Shown here piece after piece: positions 33,428-45,500 of a stretch of DNA of 64,000 nucleotides. The position numbers and the translations under genes were made by a program. Below the pieces are notes generated by a model, which worked only from the letters and a program-made list of their open reading frames with translations, ran no database searches and was not told the DNA's origin. Each line of letters starts with the position of its first letter. Positions within the stretch are counted from its first letter, which is position 1. The DNA is from Trichopria drosophilae (taxonomy: Eukaryota; Arthropoda; Insecta; Hymenoptera; Diapriidae): positions 19,362,001-19,426,000 of the forward strand of contig CM059586.1 of the NCBI GenBank assembly GCA_030407085.1, written 5' to 3'.

Positions 33428-34489
33428 GTGAGTAATGGTGTTAAAACGGTATGATTCTAACCAACCCCAAAAAAAATGCATAGCAATGACAACGACACGT
33501 TCGAAAGTACGCGTCCGCACTAGGCGCTCCTCCATATTGCTGTTTACGGCGAGTATCTAGCTCCTGAACAACTAGATTCTCCACAAAACACGTAACTTCC
33601 TGTCGGTGTTCTAAAGGAATTTGAACGGTTATTCTGATCCTTGAATTTCAAAAAGGATAGGTTGACGGCTAGTATTATGGTGGTTACTAACTCTTTCAAT
33701 ATTTTCTTTGCACTAGCATATGTTCAAACTTATTCCTTGCGACTACTGTTGTCGCATCATCCATTATTTTATCCGATAGTTTTGTATTAGTCATCATTAA
33801 TTATAGCTGTAACAATCAGTTTCTTACGAAGTTATGTGGAGGTCTACTGCGCTTAGATCTCTATCAGTGAAGGAAACATGCATTTAATGTCATTGTAGAG
33901 ACTTTGCGGAAAATAAAAGTTTGGGCTCCACGCAATGTTTCTGTTCAACCCAAACTTAGTATGTGTACCGTCCAAACTTTGTTATAGATCCACGCTCCGT
34001 TTGGGTTCAGAACAAACCTGAATGGTGTTGAGTACAAATCATGGATGGAACATAACCCTAACTTTTATTGAGCCTATTTTCTGGATTTGATCAAAGGACT
34101 CCACAGTAATGTCATAAAAGACCCAAACATTACAGTTCTACCTGACCAGAATAACACATGATTAAATCCCATTTAAATCCCAATTTTCTAACCGGGTATG
34201 CTTCCAATTCCTACTTATATTCCTGAACCACTTCTCTGGAGAGACAATCAACACGTCAATAATAGTACAAAGAGCATAACAGGACCCAACTTTATAGTTG
34301 TGCCTCCATTCAATAACCTTCTTACGCTTCAGATGAACCAATGTTTTTGTATTTTATTACTTGCTTAGGCCTCATTTTCTGACTCGTATAATAATCCTGT
34401 TAATGGAATATTGCATAGCTATTAATATGTTGTTCTACCAGTTAAATACCAAATTATTCCTACCTCCTACCGCCCCTGTCTTGCGACAG
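33428..34489 (+). other. Predicted first intron
   Basis: Bounded by GTGAGT at 33428 and a pyrimidine-rich tract ending in GCGACAG at 34489. No coding features inside. Confidence 0.5.
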
Positions 34490-34502
34490 GTGGAATCGTG
34501 GA

Positions 34503-34612
34503 ATGTCGAACGGCCTGAGTAGAGTGACGAGTCCTCCACCACGAACCTCGATGAATCTCAGGCCGATCGAAGCGACGCTCATGCCGTGGAATGTGCGTGG
34601 ATCTAGCTACAG
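34503..34612 (+). CDS. First coding exon of an unidentified gene (36 codons)
   Basis: The exon runs 34490-34612. The acceptor has a long C/T tract (about 34458-34485) ending in CAG; the donor is TACAG|GTACAG. The ATG at 34503 is the first in frame after a stop in the upstream exon and begins MSNGLSRVTSPPPRTS; the 36 codons end ...WNVRGSSY plus AG (phase 2). Codon third positions are GC-rich, unlike the surrounding intronic DNA, which supports a real exon. The peptide is Ser/Pro/Arg-rich and I do not recognise it; it is likely a disordered N-terminus, so the family cannot be told from it. Reading through the donor gives a stop after six more residues, so a tiny 44-residue ORF is an alternative. 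The next exon was not found with certainty; a join to 37421 would hit a stop. Confidence 0.5.
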
Positions 34613-37420
34613 GTACAGCAAGCTCCATTAATGCACGTGGAAATCATCCTCCGCGAAGATAGTTGACTAAGAATTTGTTTTCTAAAATATGGTCCGAAGC
34701 AAATTTGCGATTTTTAGCTTACGTAAAAGTCGCCATTTTATAACCTAAGTGGAAGTAGCTTTCCTAAAAGACTAGCTAGCATCCAAACAATTACATAAAT
34801 CCTTCAAAATCCTTTCACATTTCTCGTGTAATTTCGTGACGCATCCCCTTCATTCCGCGATACAAATCTCTCAATTATTCGTTTTGATTACATAAACTTC
34901 GATAATCAAAACACAAATTACCGTTAAAACAATATAAACAGACTTTCGACACCTAATAAATTCATCGTTACGTAAGATACAACTCTTCCGATTTGGGGAT
35001 TACAACGGTTTAATGGAAAAAGCCATTAATACCGATAATGTCGCTGATTGGAGATAAGGCACTATTATTAGCTTATCGCGATTTAATACTTTATTACTGC
35101 CGTGCAATATAAATTTCCAAATATACCTTTGCTGACTTTGGTTTGCGACTAATTCGGAGTTTACACAATTCAAGTTTAAATTTTGCAATGACCTTCGTCA
35201 CACGCCATATCGTTTGGGTTTTTATTTAACAAATTTACAATTATGTGAGGCTTATAAAACCCCCACAACGCAAGGACTCGTGTGAGCTCGCGCGAGAAGC
35301 TTTCTTTATTTTAACATCTTTTGAAGCGGGCAACAGTTGTCGGTTGATCTATAAATGTGAACCAACCAAACTATTTTTGGATTTACCAACCGTTCTTTTT
35401 TATATTCTTTTACCCCTTTTTATATACCTGTTTTACAGGTTTCGACTTCAGCAGTCAATATAAGATTACCTTGAAGCCGAAATCTTTATCAGTGTGCAAC
35501 AAAAGCGAATTTCCGCCTCAACTTTTGTTCCTTTAGAATCCCTGAATTTTTCACGCACGTAGGCTCTCGATTAATATGAATTCCAGTAGAATCTTAACTA
35601 CCGAAGTCGTTGCTCATCTTGCATACTAATCACTGGTTAACTTCCACATACACGCGTAAGAACGTAAATGGTCTATTCAGAAAAGTCAACATTGGCGATA
35701 AAAGCAGTGGCTATGCTTTCAATTGTTAATGTCAACAGTGCTCATGCAGTATTAAAACAGCATCACCATAAAGAATCCGGAAAGTAATATTACAGTAGTG
35801 GTTTCGATAAACGTTTCAACAAAGAACCATCAAGTCTACCGTTGAGTCACGATGAGATTCACTCAGAGACCTTTCGAGCATCTTCGATTTATTGTCCAGT
35901 TTTTACACAAATGGTTACCAGAGTTTTGGTGATGTACGTTTTGCGTGCAGGAAGTGGACGATGAATAAATGTCCACCATTCCGTGACTGATAATTATCTG
36001 ATTATATCGAGTCAATTCATTGATCGTTTAGGGAAAAATTGTTTGTATTAACGATTTAAAGTTCTTTTTCAGTTAAAGTGTTTTAGGGAAAAGTATTTTC
36101 GATACAAAATATCAGGAAGTATTGGAAAATGTAACATTATATCGTCAAGTCTATGATCAAATCATAATACTGCAATATGACTGATCAATTTATCTCTTGG
36201 AATGGGCCAGTGCTATCCAGACTCCACTGGATCGATTTTAAATCCGCATCATTCGTCATCTACATTACTTCTATTGACGACGAAATTATTGAACATGAAA
36301 TCAGCGGATAAATTGAATTTGCTCATTGACCACTGGATTGAGTAATTGTTTCACGAGCTAAAAATACGAAATCACGATTATTCTGGGTCGCATGGGTTAA
36401 ATCGTTTATATAATTTTTATATTTTCTTTCATTTCAAACATTATTATTAGGAAGTTTCTTGATAAACAACTTCGGGTACAAATTGGTTAATGAAGTGGAT
36501 CTTAGTAAAGCACAAGTAAAACACAAAGGAGTGAATTAAAAACTAATAATAAACTATATCTGTGTAACTTTCGGCGACAATATCCTTTGAATTAAAGTGA
36601 TCAATGCATAAACCATGTACCGATTTTCGAGAAAAAAAGGAATCTTTATCGTCTCCAGCCATTTTTTTCGTTGGTTGGTATTTGTTGGAAATTTAAATCA
36701 CATTTAACCTTACAGTCTTCTACACTATACGTATAAAAAGTGTTTAAAGATCGTTATAAAAGACTGCACGAAAAAAAACTGAGTGTGAGGTTATGTATGA
36801 TAACAGAGACATACATTCAAATATAGTAGTGAGCGGCCATGACAGTGCCAGCTTCTACTGCTGCCACCTAGCGGATTGGTTTGTCAAGAAACTTCCTAAT
36901 AACAAAAGAATTTATGTAGGTTGCGAATTAGAATAAAATCTTAACCATATATCATTACAGATAATCAATTGTAGCTGTTCTAGAATATTCCCATTAATTT
37001 TGATGCTCATCTCAAAAACTGGTTCTTATTATATTATTCGGTACTTTGTTACAAAAAATGTGTAAGCTTAGACATATATCTCGCAGGGATTAAAAGATGG
37101 AAATTCTTTAAATCTATTATATCAATATATGATGCAGGTCAACAAGAATGCACGTACCACATTCCAACCTTTCACAAAAAGACCTGTTTCTACAGCCAGA
37201 CTAAATTCATTGGTTACGTGCCATTATATAATCTATAATTTTTGGTCAACGTATAAGTCATGTCTTTACACGCAGTATGCAGTAGTCTTTCTCGAAATAC
37301 ATAAAAATACCACACACAAAGCTTCTTTTAAAATTCGAAATGTCCAGAAAGTTAATCCAATAAAAAGCATTTTAAATTTGCAATCAGTTCTCACACTCTC
37401 TCGTTCTCTTCTTTTCTTAG
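34613..37420. other. Intronic or intergenic DNA
   Basis: No further exon is supported. A plus-strand frame at about 35790-35963 without a start codon (contains LSHDEIHSETF) is open for some 55 codons but has no recognised domain. 36835-36890 carries a CTGCCACCTAGCG-type short motif. Confidence 0.4.
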
Positions 37421-37635
37421 TTGTCAATGAAAAATGGGTCGATGAAAGTCGCGAATATGTACTACGTCGATTGTCAATTCATTCGGCAAACAATCCGATT
37501 TACATTAATCGTTTAGCAGGAATGATGCTCCGGATAGTGAAGAATTACTGTGACATCGATCTTTTTGTTACGTGTGCTACATACTTGCCCTTCGACCACA
37601 AGAAAATAAACCAATTGTTCGAGGTTCTCTATTAA
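37421..37635 (+). CDS. Terminal-exon-like coding segment, unknown protein
   Basis: A textbook acceptor (CT-rich from 37391, then TTTTCTTAG ending at 37420) opens a 71-codon frame ending in TAA. It starts VNEKWVDESREYVLRRL, continues through RLAGMMLRIVKNY and ends KKINQLFEVLY. Codon use is less AT-biased than the upstream 98 codons of the same open frame, which look intronic. A poly(A) signal follows 235 bp later. The helical, Leu-rich make-up and the short hydrophobic C-terminal helix are faintly like the last helices of a nuclear-receptor ligand-binding domain; this is weak and I do not assign it. The entry phase needs one base from an upstream exon; none was found nearby. It could also be an exon relic. 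Confidence 0.4.
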
Positions 37636-37869
37636 GCTATTATTGAGCTTCCGGAAATTAATGATACAATGTCAATATTCCTTATTCCCGCACAAAATAA
37701 GAATATATGAAATTTGTAAATTAATGATTGTTTAGTCTTAAATGAATATTTCCAGAAAATTTGTATTCGTAATATACAAAAGAATTCTTAGATCTGTTTC
37801 GTTTATTAATAATTATTTATGTTACATCTCAATACGTTAATAAGAATTGTATAGATATTTAAAAGAAAA

Positions 37870-37875
37870 AATAAA
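37870..37875 (+). terminator. Poly(A) signal after the terminal-exon-like segment
   Basis: AATAAA 235 bp downstream of the TAA at 37635. Confidence 0.4.
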
Positions 37876-37940
37876 TGTTTTACGAAAAAACTAAGTTTAA
37901 GTTTATTTTCAATGTGTTGTAACGCGACGTTCATAATAGA

Positions 37941-38115
37941 TAGGGGGCCATCCATAAACTACGTAGACCGTTTTTTGTGCATTTTTGACCTCCCCCCCCC
38001 CCCCCCCCCCCCGTAGACAAGTTTGTGATTTTTATACATACATTTTATAAAGACCGTAGTACTTGGCCGACCCCCCCCCCCCCTAAAATGATAACGTAGT
38101 TTATGGATGGCCCCT
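37941..38115. mobile_element. 175-bp MITE with GGGGCCATCCATAAAC termini
   Basis: TAGGGGGCCATCCATAAACT at 37941 is inverted at the right end, AGTTTATGGATGGCCCCTA to 38115, with TA as probable target duplication. The interior contains two long C homopolymers (about 37988-38012 and 38071-38084). CCATCCATAAACTACGT ends are common in animal MITEs. Confidence 0.8.
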
Positions 38116-41100
38116 AGGGAGAGACGGAATCAAGAAACTAGGAAAAAATCGCGAGTAAATAACGAAAAACTGGCGCCATAAAATGAAACAATGCCCCACG
38201 TTGGGCGCCATTTGTAACAATTTTATTATCACAATTTTTTACAATATATCACAGTGTTATTAATATCCTATATAGTCAGTCGAATATTATTCAAACTAAT
38301 TGACACCTATCTCATGATCAAATTTAATAGTAATCTAAATTTTTTTATTGTTCCTCAATGTGTTCCTGAAAGTTATTGAGAACTAAAAATGTCAACTTCC
38401 TAACATGAAACGCTAAATTATAAAGTGTTAATTAAGTATTTTATTAAACCTCTACGGAGTCGATTAGCCGATAAATTTTGTGAAACGAAACATTTTTCCT
38501 CACAAGTTAGAATAACAATGAAGGCCTTAATTTTAATAATGAGTGTGCAGGATTAAAATTCTAATTTTAAAAAGTATTTTCATTTAAATCTCTTAATCCA
38601 CACATTAAAATCAACTATAAATACTGTGTAATGCATTAAAATAAAATTGGTTAAAATCTGATTATTTTACCCAGAAAGCACAATCGAAGAGTTCCTTACT
38701 CTCATTCTAGTTACAAAAACTAGAAATTTTGGTTAAAATTGTTCTGGTAACTCCAATATATTTTGTTCAGCTTTACAAAGATTTCTGGTAATAATAAACG
38801 TATAATAATATACACAACTATTTGTATCATCCATTGTAGTTAAATTTCATTTTTGTTTGTTATTTCTATTGTTACTTTTCTTTCAAATTTATACGTAATT
38901 GAAAATCCATTTCTATTACGGGAGCTGCATGCATGTAACGGAAAGCTGTGAATATCGTTACCGCACCTAGCAGACGTATTTGAACTAGAAACATTTGATT
39001 AAAATACATAAAACCAACCGCTTCTGGTGCTTTTAACAATAACAACTTTTGTGCTTTGTTTAAATTACGTTTTTTACGAAATTAACCAAAACAATTTTAA
39101 GAAACTTTATTTTTTGAATAAAATTGTGCAATGACTTTAGGTTGTTTATTTATTCTCGAACTTGGACATTCACAAATCAGGTTAGACTGCAAAGTAAGAT
39201 GGCGTTAAAACCGACCCTTTATCGTGTATTATTTTGCAATATTATCTGTTTAACTAAATCCATTTTATGTATGTAATCTATACCAATAAACAATTATTAC
39301 CATTATTATATATATTTAAATAACCTATTAGCTACCCTATCCATGAGCGATATAATCTTGTTCAAACTATGTGATTTTCATATAGTTATATATAATTAAT
39401 TACGCCATATCTGAAGTTAGTTCCTGAATCCTTCTTCCATAGCTACTTATAATGTAAATAATTCTTGTAAATTGCATAAAATTATGTAAAAATAATATTT
39501 TATAATTTCAAAAATAAAAAAGCAATAATGAATTTACTTACATTATCAACACAATATTGAAACATTGTTTGATATAAAAATATGAATGTTAAAATATTCC
39601 TTCGATGTATATTAAACTTTTTGACGACAAAAACATTGCATTTTTTAAATATATTTAAGTTTTAAATTAAATATTTAAAACCCTGGAAGAATTAGAATAA
39701 ATATTTTTAAAAATATTTACTGTTTTTTCAAACATTTTAAAAAAATCGACAAATGCGTTAAAAAATATGTTAACTAAAAATAATCACAATTACAATTAAA
39801 ATCGAACAATTTGTATCGATTGAACCGTAATTTGCAATAATCTCTTCAAATTTCTGGACAACGTTTCGGCCAGTCATGGACCATACTCATGAATGATTAT
39901 ATTTTAGACATATTTATAATGTTACAAGAGAACAATTAAAAAATCACAGTAAGAATTTTGTTAAAAAAAGTGGGGGTATTTTTCCTCCTTTATTTCTTTT
40001 AAATGCTATCAGATCTAGAGTATGGAAAGGATTATAATGTTGAAGTTAAAAAATTATTGCATACCATCATGATTTTGCAATTAACTAACAACATATTATT
40101 AACAATTGTATTGACAAAAAATCGATTTAAATAACGTTTTGTATGATCCAAAGACACTAGTACAGAGAATGAACCCAACATTTATTTACATGATCACTAA
40201 ATTATAAGAAATCATCAGGATTAAACGTAAGTTTTGCTGAAAAGTGGCCTTAGATTCCACTTAATTTTACTCCAATTCAAGGGAGACAAAACATAAATAA
40301 TAAAATATATAAAAAAACATAAATAAATAAATAATAAAAAAACATAATATATTCTAATCTGCGGTTAAAACTTTTCAATTAAATAACGCCATATAGTATT
40401 TTTGGAATTTTGCAGCAATTTTTGGAAGCTTGAAACATACATTTTTTAAATGTACATAAAATATGCACCAAGTAATTCCGAAGAAAAACTAAAATACTGT
40501 ACTGCGTTAAATTATATAGCAAATTTCCCTATTTTGGCTCGAATGTCGAGGATAAACTATATTATTACTTTAGTAATGTTGTCTTATCAAATAAGAGTTT
40601 TTTCTATTCTGTATATAGAAATCTACTTACAAATAACAGGAAATTCTACAAAATCAATAGTACACATATTAAATGCGGGTACATCCTCGAATTCCTAATC
40701 AGAATAGCAAAACTTGCTATAGAATGTATGAGTGTACGGGTAAAAATGTTATCGCAAAAAATGAGCTACAGAAAGGATTTTAATTCCAAGTATATCGGAA
40801 ATCCAGATTTAAAGATATAATAAAATCACCAAAAAAGTATATTTGGCAGAGTCTTTCCCCGTATGGATAATTTACAGCTGCTAAAATTACCAAGTTTCAA
40901 ATATTTATCGACTCGCACCGAACCGATAACGTTAATTAATCATGCGAACCTTCGATCTTTGCAGTCCGTCGTTAAAAATGTTTCTTCAAAAACGCGTATC
41001 TTTTCTTCGTATGCACCTTTGCAATGGCGCTGCGGCGCTTACGGAAAGAAAATACAAACAAAAATAAATGGACGACGAGGTCCGGCATCTCAAAAACAGG

Positions 41101-42315
41101 TTCTCTCGGGGACGATTTGTTCCGTTCAACTTCGTTGGAAGTCTATACATACGAGCAGGTGTCGTTGTGTAAGAAGTCAACAAAATAGGATTGTAATGAC
41201 GTCTTTTTTTCCACGCTCGTTTTTCCCCCTTTCTTTTTTCTCGTTAATGCTTAGAAGGAAATAACGTCAGAAAAATGTAAAGGTGAATTTCCGAAGACAA
41301 TCCCAAACAACAGCAGTTAAACAAAAAATATACAACATTTCGCCAAATTCATAAGGAAAGAAAAATTAAACTTCTTTTTAACGAACATTTAGATATTTAA
41401 TGTTCCAATGTTCTTTTTATGTACTTTGATACACTAAGCTAAAGAAAAAAGTAGTCAATCGAACCATTTCAAATAGGCAAAACGAATTATTACACTTAAA
41501 AACATTTTATAGGAAGATATCTTTAAAAATAGAAAAATTACTATTATCGGATAGGAAATTCAGGACAGACTTGAAGAATAGCAATGTTTAGTAATTGAAT
41601 AATAATATTTACTATTCCAGAATAGGAATTTTTCTTGTTAGAAGAAAATTCCAGATATGGGAAAATTGATAATAAGTGTAATATTTTTATCATAATAAAG
41701 TGGTATTGTTTTTATTTTTATTTTTGTTTATTCGTGCTTATTTTGTTATTGGTCTCTTATAGTATTTTCTTTATATTTGCTATATTTTTGTTCTTCATCT
41801 AAGTGATTTACGTGAAATCAACAAAAATCGAAAAGTTCGATTCGGCATTCGATTGTTTACACTTTAACTGGTAAAAAATAGCATGCTACGCCATTGTAGG
41901 AATCGGCTGTCCGCATATGACATTCTATTTGCATTCTTTAAGCTTGTCATTTGATCCGCTTTTGAGTAAATGAAAACTCATTTCTGTAATGAGAAGCACA
42001 AGAAACCTACGAGCATCGCGTACGCGTCTGGCGGCGACAAACACAACTAGGTATCTTTTGGTGCAGACTCTTTATGAAATTTACAAATCTCTTGTAGAAA
42101 ATGTTACTATTCTGACTAATAACATTTAGACTAGTAACATTTTGTACAAAACCATTGTAAATTTCATAAGCCTTTAATTTTTCTATTCTGGTTTATTATT
42201 ACAGAATAACATCAAAATGGATTTGACTAAATGTACTGATTCCAATTATTCTACGTCTCTTCATATGCCTAGTGAGACTAGATATTTTTCATATTAATTT
42301 AAACATCTTCCTATA
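38116..42315. other. Gene-free DNA
   Basis: AT-rich. Two things stand out. One is a degenerate hammerhead-like piece at 39857-39892 (minus; GGCCGAAACGTTGTCC kept, CTGANGA lost). The other is a higher-complexity patch at about 40990-41190 open in both directions (40863-41264 plus, 40986-41183 minus) without a recognised domain, possibly regulatory. Confidence 0.4.
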
Positions 42316-42567
42316 CAGTAGTGCTCCTCATAAGTTTTACATTTCAGCTATCAAGATGGTGGCATCTTCCCTTATGTTTTACTTTCCCCTAACCCCCACT
42401 ACGAGACATTTCTGTGTACTCTCGAGGTATGTTTTCCATTGCGGTGTCTAAAATGCCTAGTGGTGGGAGAGTCCGTGGGGGGAAAATTAAAACATACAGG
42501 AAAAAACTCTTAAAACTTAAGGGAAATATAAAACTTGAGGGAAGAAAACTGAAGAGGAGGACTACTG
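42316..42567. mobile_element. Tigger/pogo-like MITE, 252 bp
   Basis: The ends CAGTAGTGCTCCTC (42316) and, inverted, CAGTAGTCCTCCTC (from 42567) are flanked by TA on both sides. CAGTNGTCC-type ends with a TA target site are typical of pogo/Tigger elements. Inner parts of the arms (TAAGTTTTACATTTC and its partner) also match. No coding capacity. Confidence 0.7.
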
Positions 42568-45500
42568 TACAATTTTTTACCGTCTAGAAAATATTATTTT
42601 TCATTTTTGAATGTATTATGGTCATGGTTAATTCAGATATTACATTATTCCAGTTACTATTTCTTGATATTTAAACATATTATAACCTTAGAACTTGATA
42701 CATATAATATTTTTAAATAGTAAAATATTATCGTTATCAATTTTGCTGAGGTGAAACCTAACCTAACCATGTACATGATTTATACCTTTGTAATAATCGA
42801 CAGCCATAGCAATATTTCTCATGCTTCCACGTTTTCGCTATACCGTGTGGAATTGCAAGATAAATATTTTGAAAAATTTCAAGGTAATCGACATTTGAAA
42901 AGGTACGGTTCAAGGGCTTTGTATTCATCATAATATTTTGCAGACGAAGAAGCAACAAACCTTGCAATTTTCTGGAATTTATTACACGAAATTATATCCT
43001 TAATCTCAAATGCTGTTTTACAATTAAATAGATTTTTAAAAATATTTTCGAATAATTAAACAGACGAGATAATTTGATAATCACTTTCCATTAAGAAATA
43101 ACTACTTTGTAAAGCGCTCGAGGGCCCTTAAATATCGATGCTTCTTTAAATGTGTAAAAGATAAGTTTACGAACGCTTCATTTTGCATCGGGAATGGAGG
43201 CTAAATTTTATTTTACAAAACGAACATTGAATATATTTTTTCAAATTTTTTATTTTCTCATATATTATTTTAAAAAATTAAAATCTTAAAACGTTCATTT
43301 TTAAATATTTTAAGCATTATTCCGGAAGACTTAATGGTCAAATTTTTGTTATTAAATCTGAATAATTTCCTTAAGGTATATTTCGAAAATAAATTTTTCA
43401 TCTTGTATCCTATTATTTTTGTTCCTTTCACGTTTTATACAAGCTGCGAATGTCGGAATGTGACGGGAAATCGAAGGACAGGTAATATACTTTGTATCAG
43501 AGCGTCCTTCTCGGTATAATTGTGAAGGTAACTTGTTGGGGAAGAAAAATTAGTCGCATTATTTAATATCTACGTTCTGTCTTTCGATGATACTATGGCA
43601 GATATAACTAATTGTAATTATTTTCGTATCATCATTACCGAGTATTATTTGAAACTTATAAATTTATTTCACGAATTTTGTAATACTATGTACTTGTTTA
43701 CAGGTACCACAAATATTAATTATTTTAATATGAATAAAATTTGTGTTATAGTATTACATTTATTTTTTATTTTCATTTTTCTATTATTTCGTACTTTTTT
43801 GGGCGAAATCTTGTGACTTACCAGTGTCCAACCGGAAGATGTAATAACGTTTTGTAGACTAATTAATTTTATTAGGTAGAAAATTTAGAATTCACTTTCG
43901 ACGCTTGAAAATATTTAAAATTTTTGTTCCTTTTTAAATCTTACACTCCAGAAAAATCACTGTCCGTATATTATTTAGCAGCAAATTAATTGTAATTTCT
44001 AAACGTTCAGAAAATGTAATTGCTTCGTCATTTTTCTGTAAATATTTTAAATGTTGAATAAAATTTTTGGTTCATCTTAATTAAGCTGGTACTTTTTCGA
44101 AAGCGCTGAACAATTAATTTCCACGAACTCGAAAGCCTAATATGGGAACGGACGATTATTGGAGCACCGGGTTGAATATTTCATTGAGGATGGAATCACC
44201 GGGAGTGTACATATACGTTAAATCCAATGATACCCTTTTAAGAGTGAAATAAATCTTAAATAAGGGACATCCGATATCTGGGTCATGGGCATTTACGTAA
44301 ACGAATGGGGTGATGGATTATCAATTTAATCAATCCTTAGACGTGGATGAGATAAAATCGAGGGCAGTGATTCTTGGGAATATGGCATAATTAATACGGA
44401 ACCCCAGTCAGTCGGAAATTCGTTAAATTAAATTTACTCCCTACTAAATGTGACTGTAATAATGGAATAAGTGTCACGCATCATTATTGGATGATCGAAT
44501 CATAATATGACACTTGGGCTTGAATATGTTTACAGCTATAAATCAAAATCTTTATCCTTCGCGTGTTTAATCGCAGTTATGATTCATTTAAATATGATTA
44601 AATCATGGAAGGAATGTCGTGTAAATTAAGGCGATTAAAATTAATAAATCCATTAAAAATTAATTCTTGTAAAAATTCTTACACCACACTGAATCTGATG
44701 TTTGAATTACAATAAAACGAACGGAAACTCGCCATCGGAACTTAATTGATGCTTCTCTAGTGCAAGTTTTGTTTTGGTAATCAGGTTGCCTTTGTAAACA
44801 TCATGTCCGATCAAGAGTGTAACGTGTTGTGTAATGAGGATGTGATCAGGAATAATCACGGTCTGATCAGCTTCTCTTATATCAGGCACTGGTTTGGATT
44901 TCTTTCAAGCCTCCCTTATTTATATGTCGATTGATATAAGGAATTCACAAGATAATAATTTAATATTTAATTTACATACAGTTTTCCAAAAACATATTAA
45001 AATAATAAGATTGCAAACTTATAATATCGAATATTTAATTACACTTTTTAGTTTATGAATCAGTTATAGCTGAATATTAGACAGTAACTGCGAATATCAT
45101 ATTGATCAGACATGATGTGACGTGCCTTACTGAATATTGATCACGGGCTGATCAAGCGAATTTGGGAGATCAAATCATGATCAACATTCAGGTAGGTTAA
45201 AAAGATAAAGATTTCTGATCAGGTTTGTTGTCAAAGTTCAGGAATAACTCGTTTCTCTTGAACTTAGACACTGAAATATCCTCAAAATTAAATGTCTCGT
45301 TTTTAAAAATACAAAATGCACATTAATTTTCAAAAATGTCATGCTCATTGAGAACTCAAATCATCTCTTACAAAAGAGGTCTACTCTTCACTATAAAGTA
45401 ATATCACTCTGAAAAAGGAAAACATTGAGACAAGAAATTAAAAAACAATTGCCTAGATTTACAAATCATTTCCGATTGTCGTCAATAAAAAGAAACTTGA

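Noticed and set aside
32692..33535. Several open frames on both strands in the GC-rich island
   Set aside because: Overlapping frames on both strands are expected at high GC; none has a recognised domain, and the region fits a 5' UTR exon better.
37129..37420. The first 97 codons of the open frame ending at 37635 as coding
   Set aside because: AT-biased composition, low-complexity peptide and a strong acceptor at 37420 indicate intron upstream.
34503..37635. Joining the exon at 34490-34612 to the segment at 37421-37635
   Set aside because: Phases do not fit: the first ends with two extra bases, and the join reads into a stop codon within three codons.
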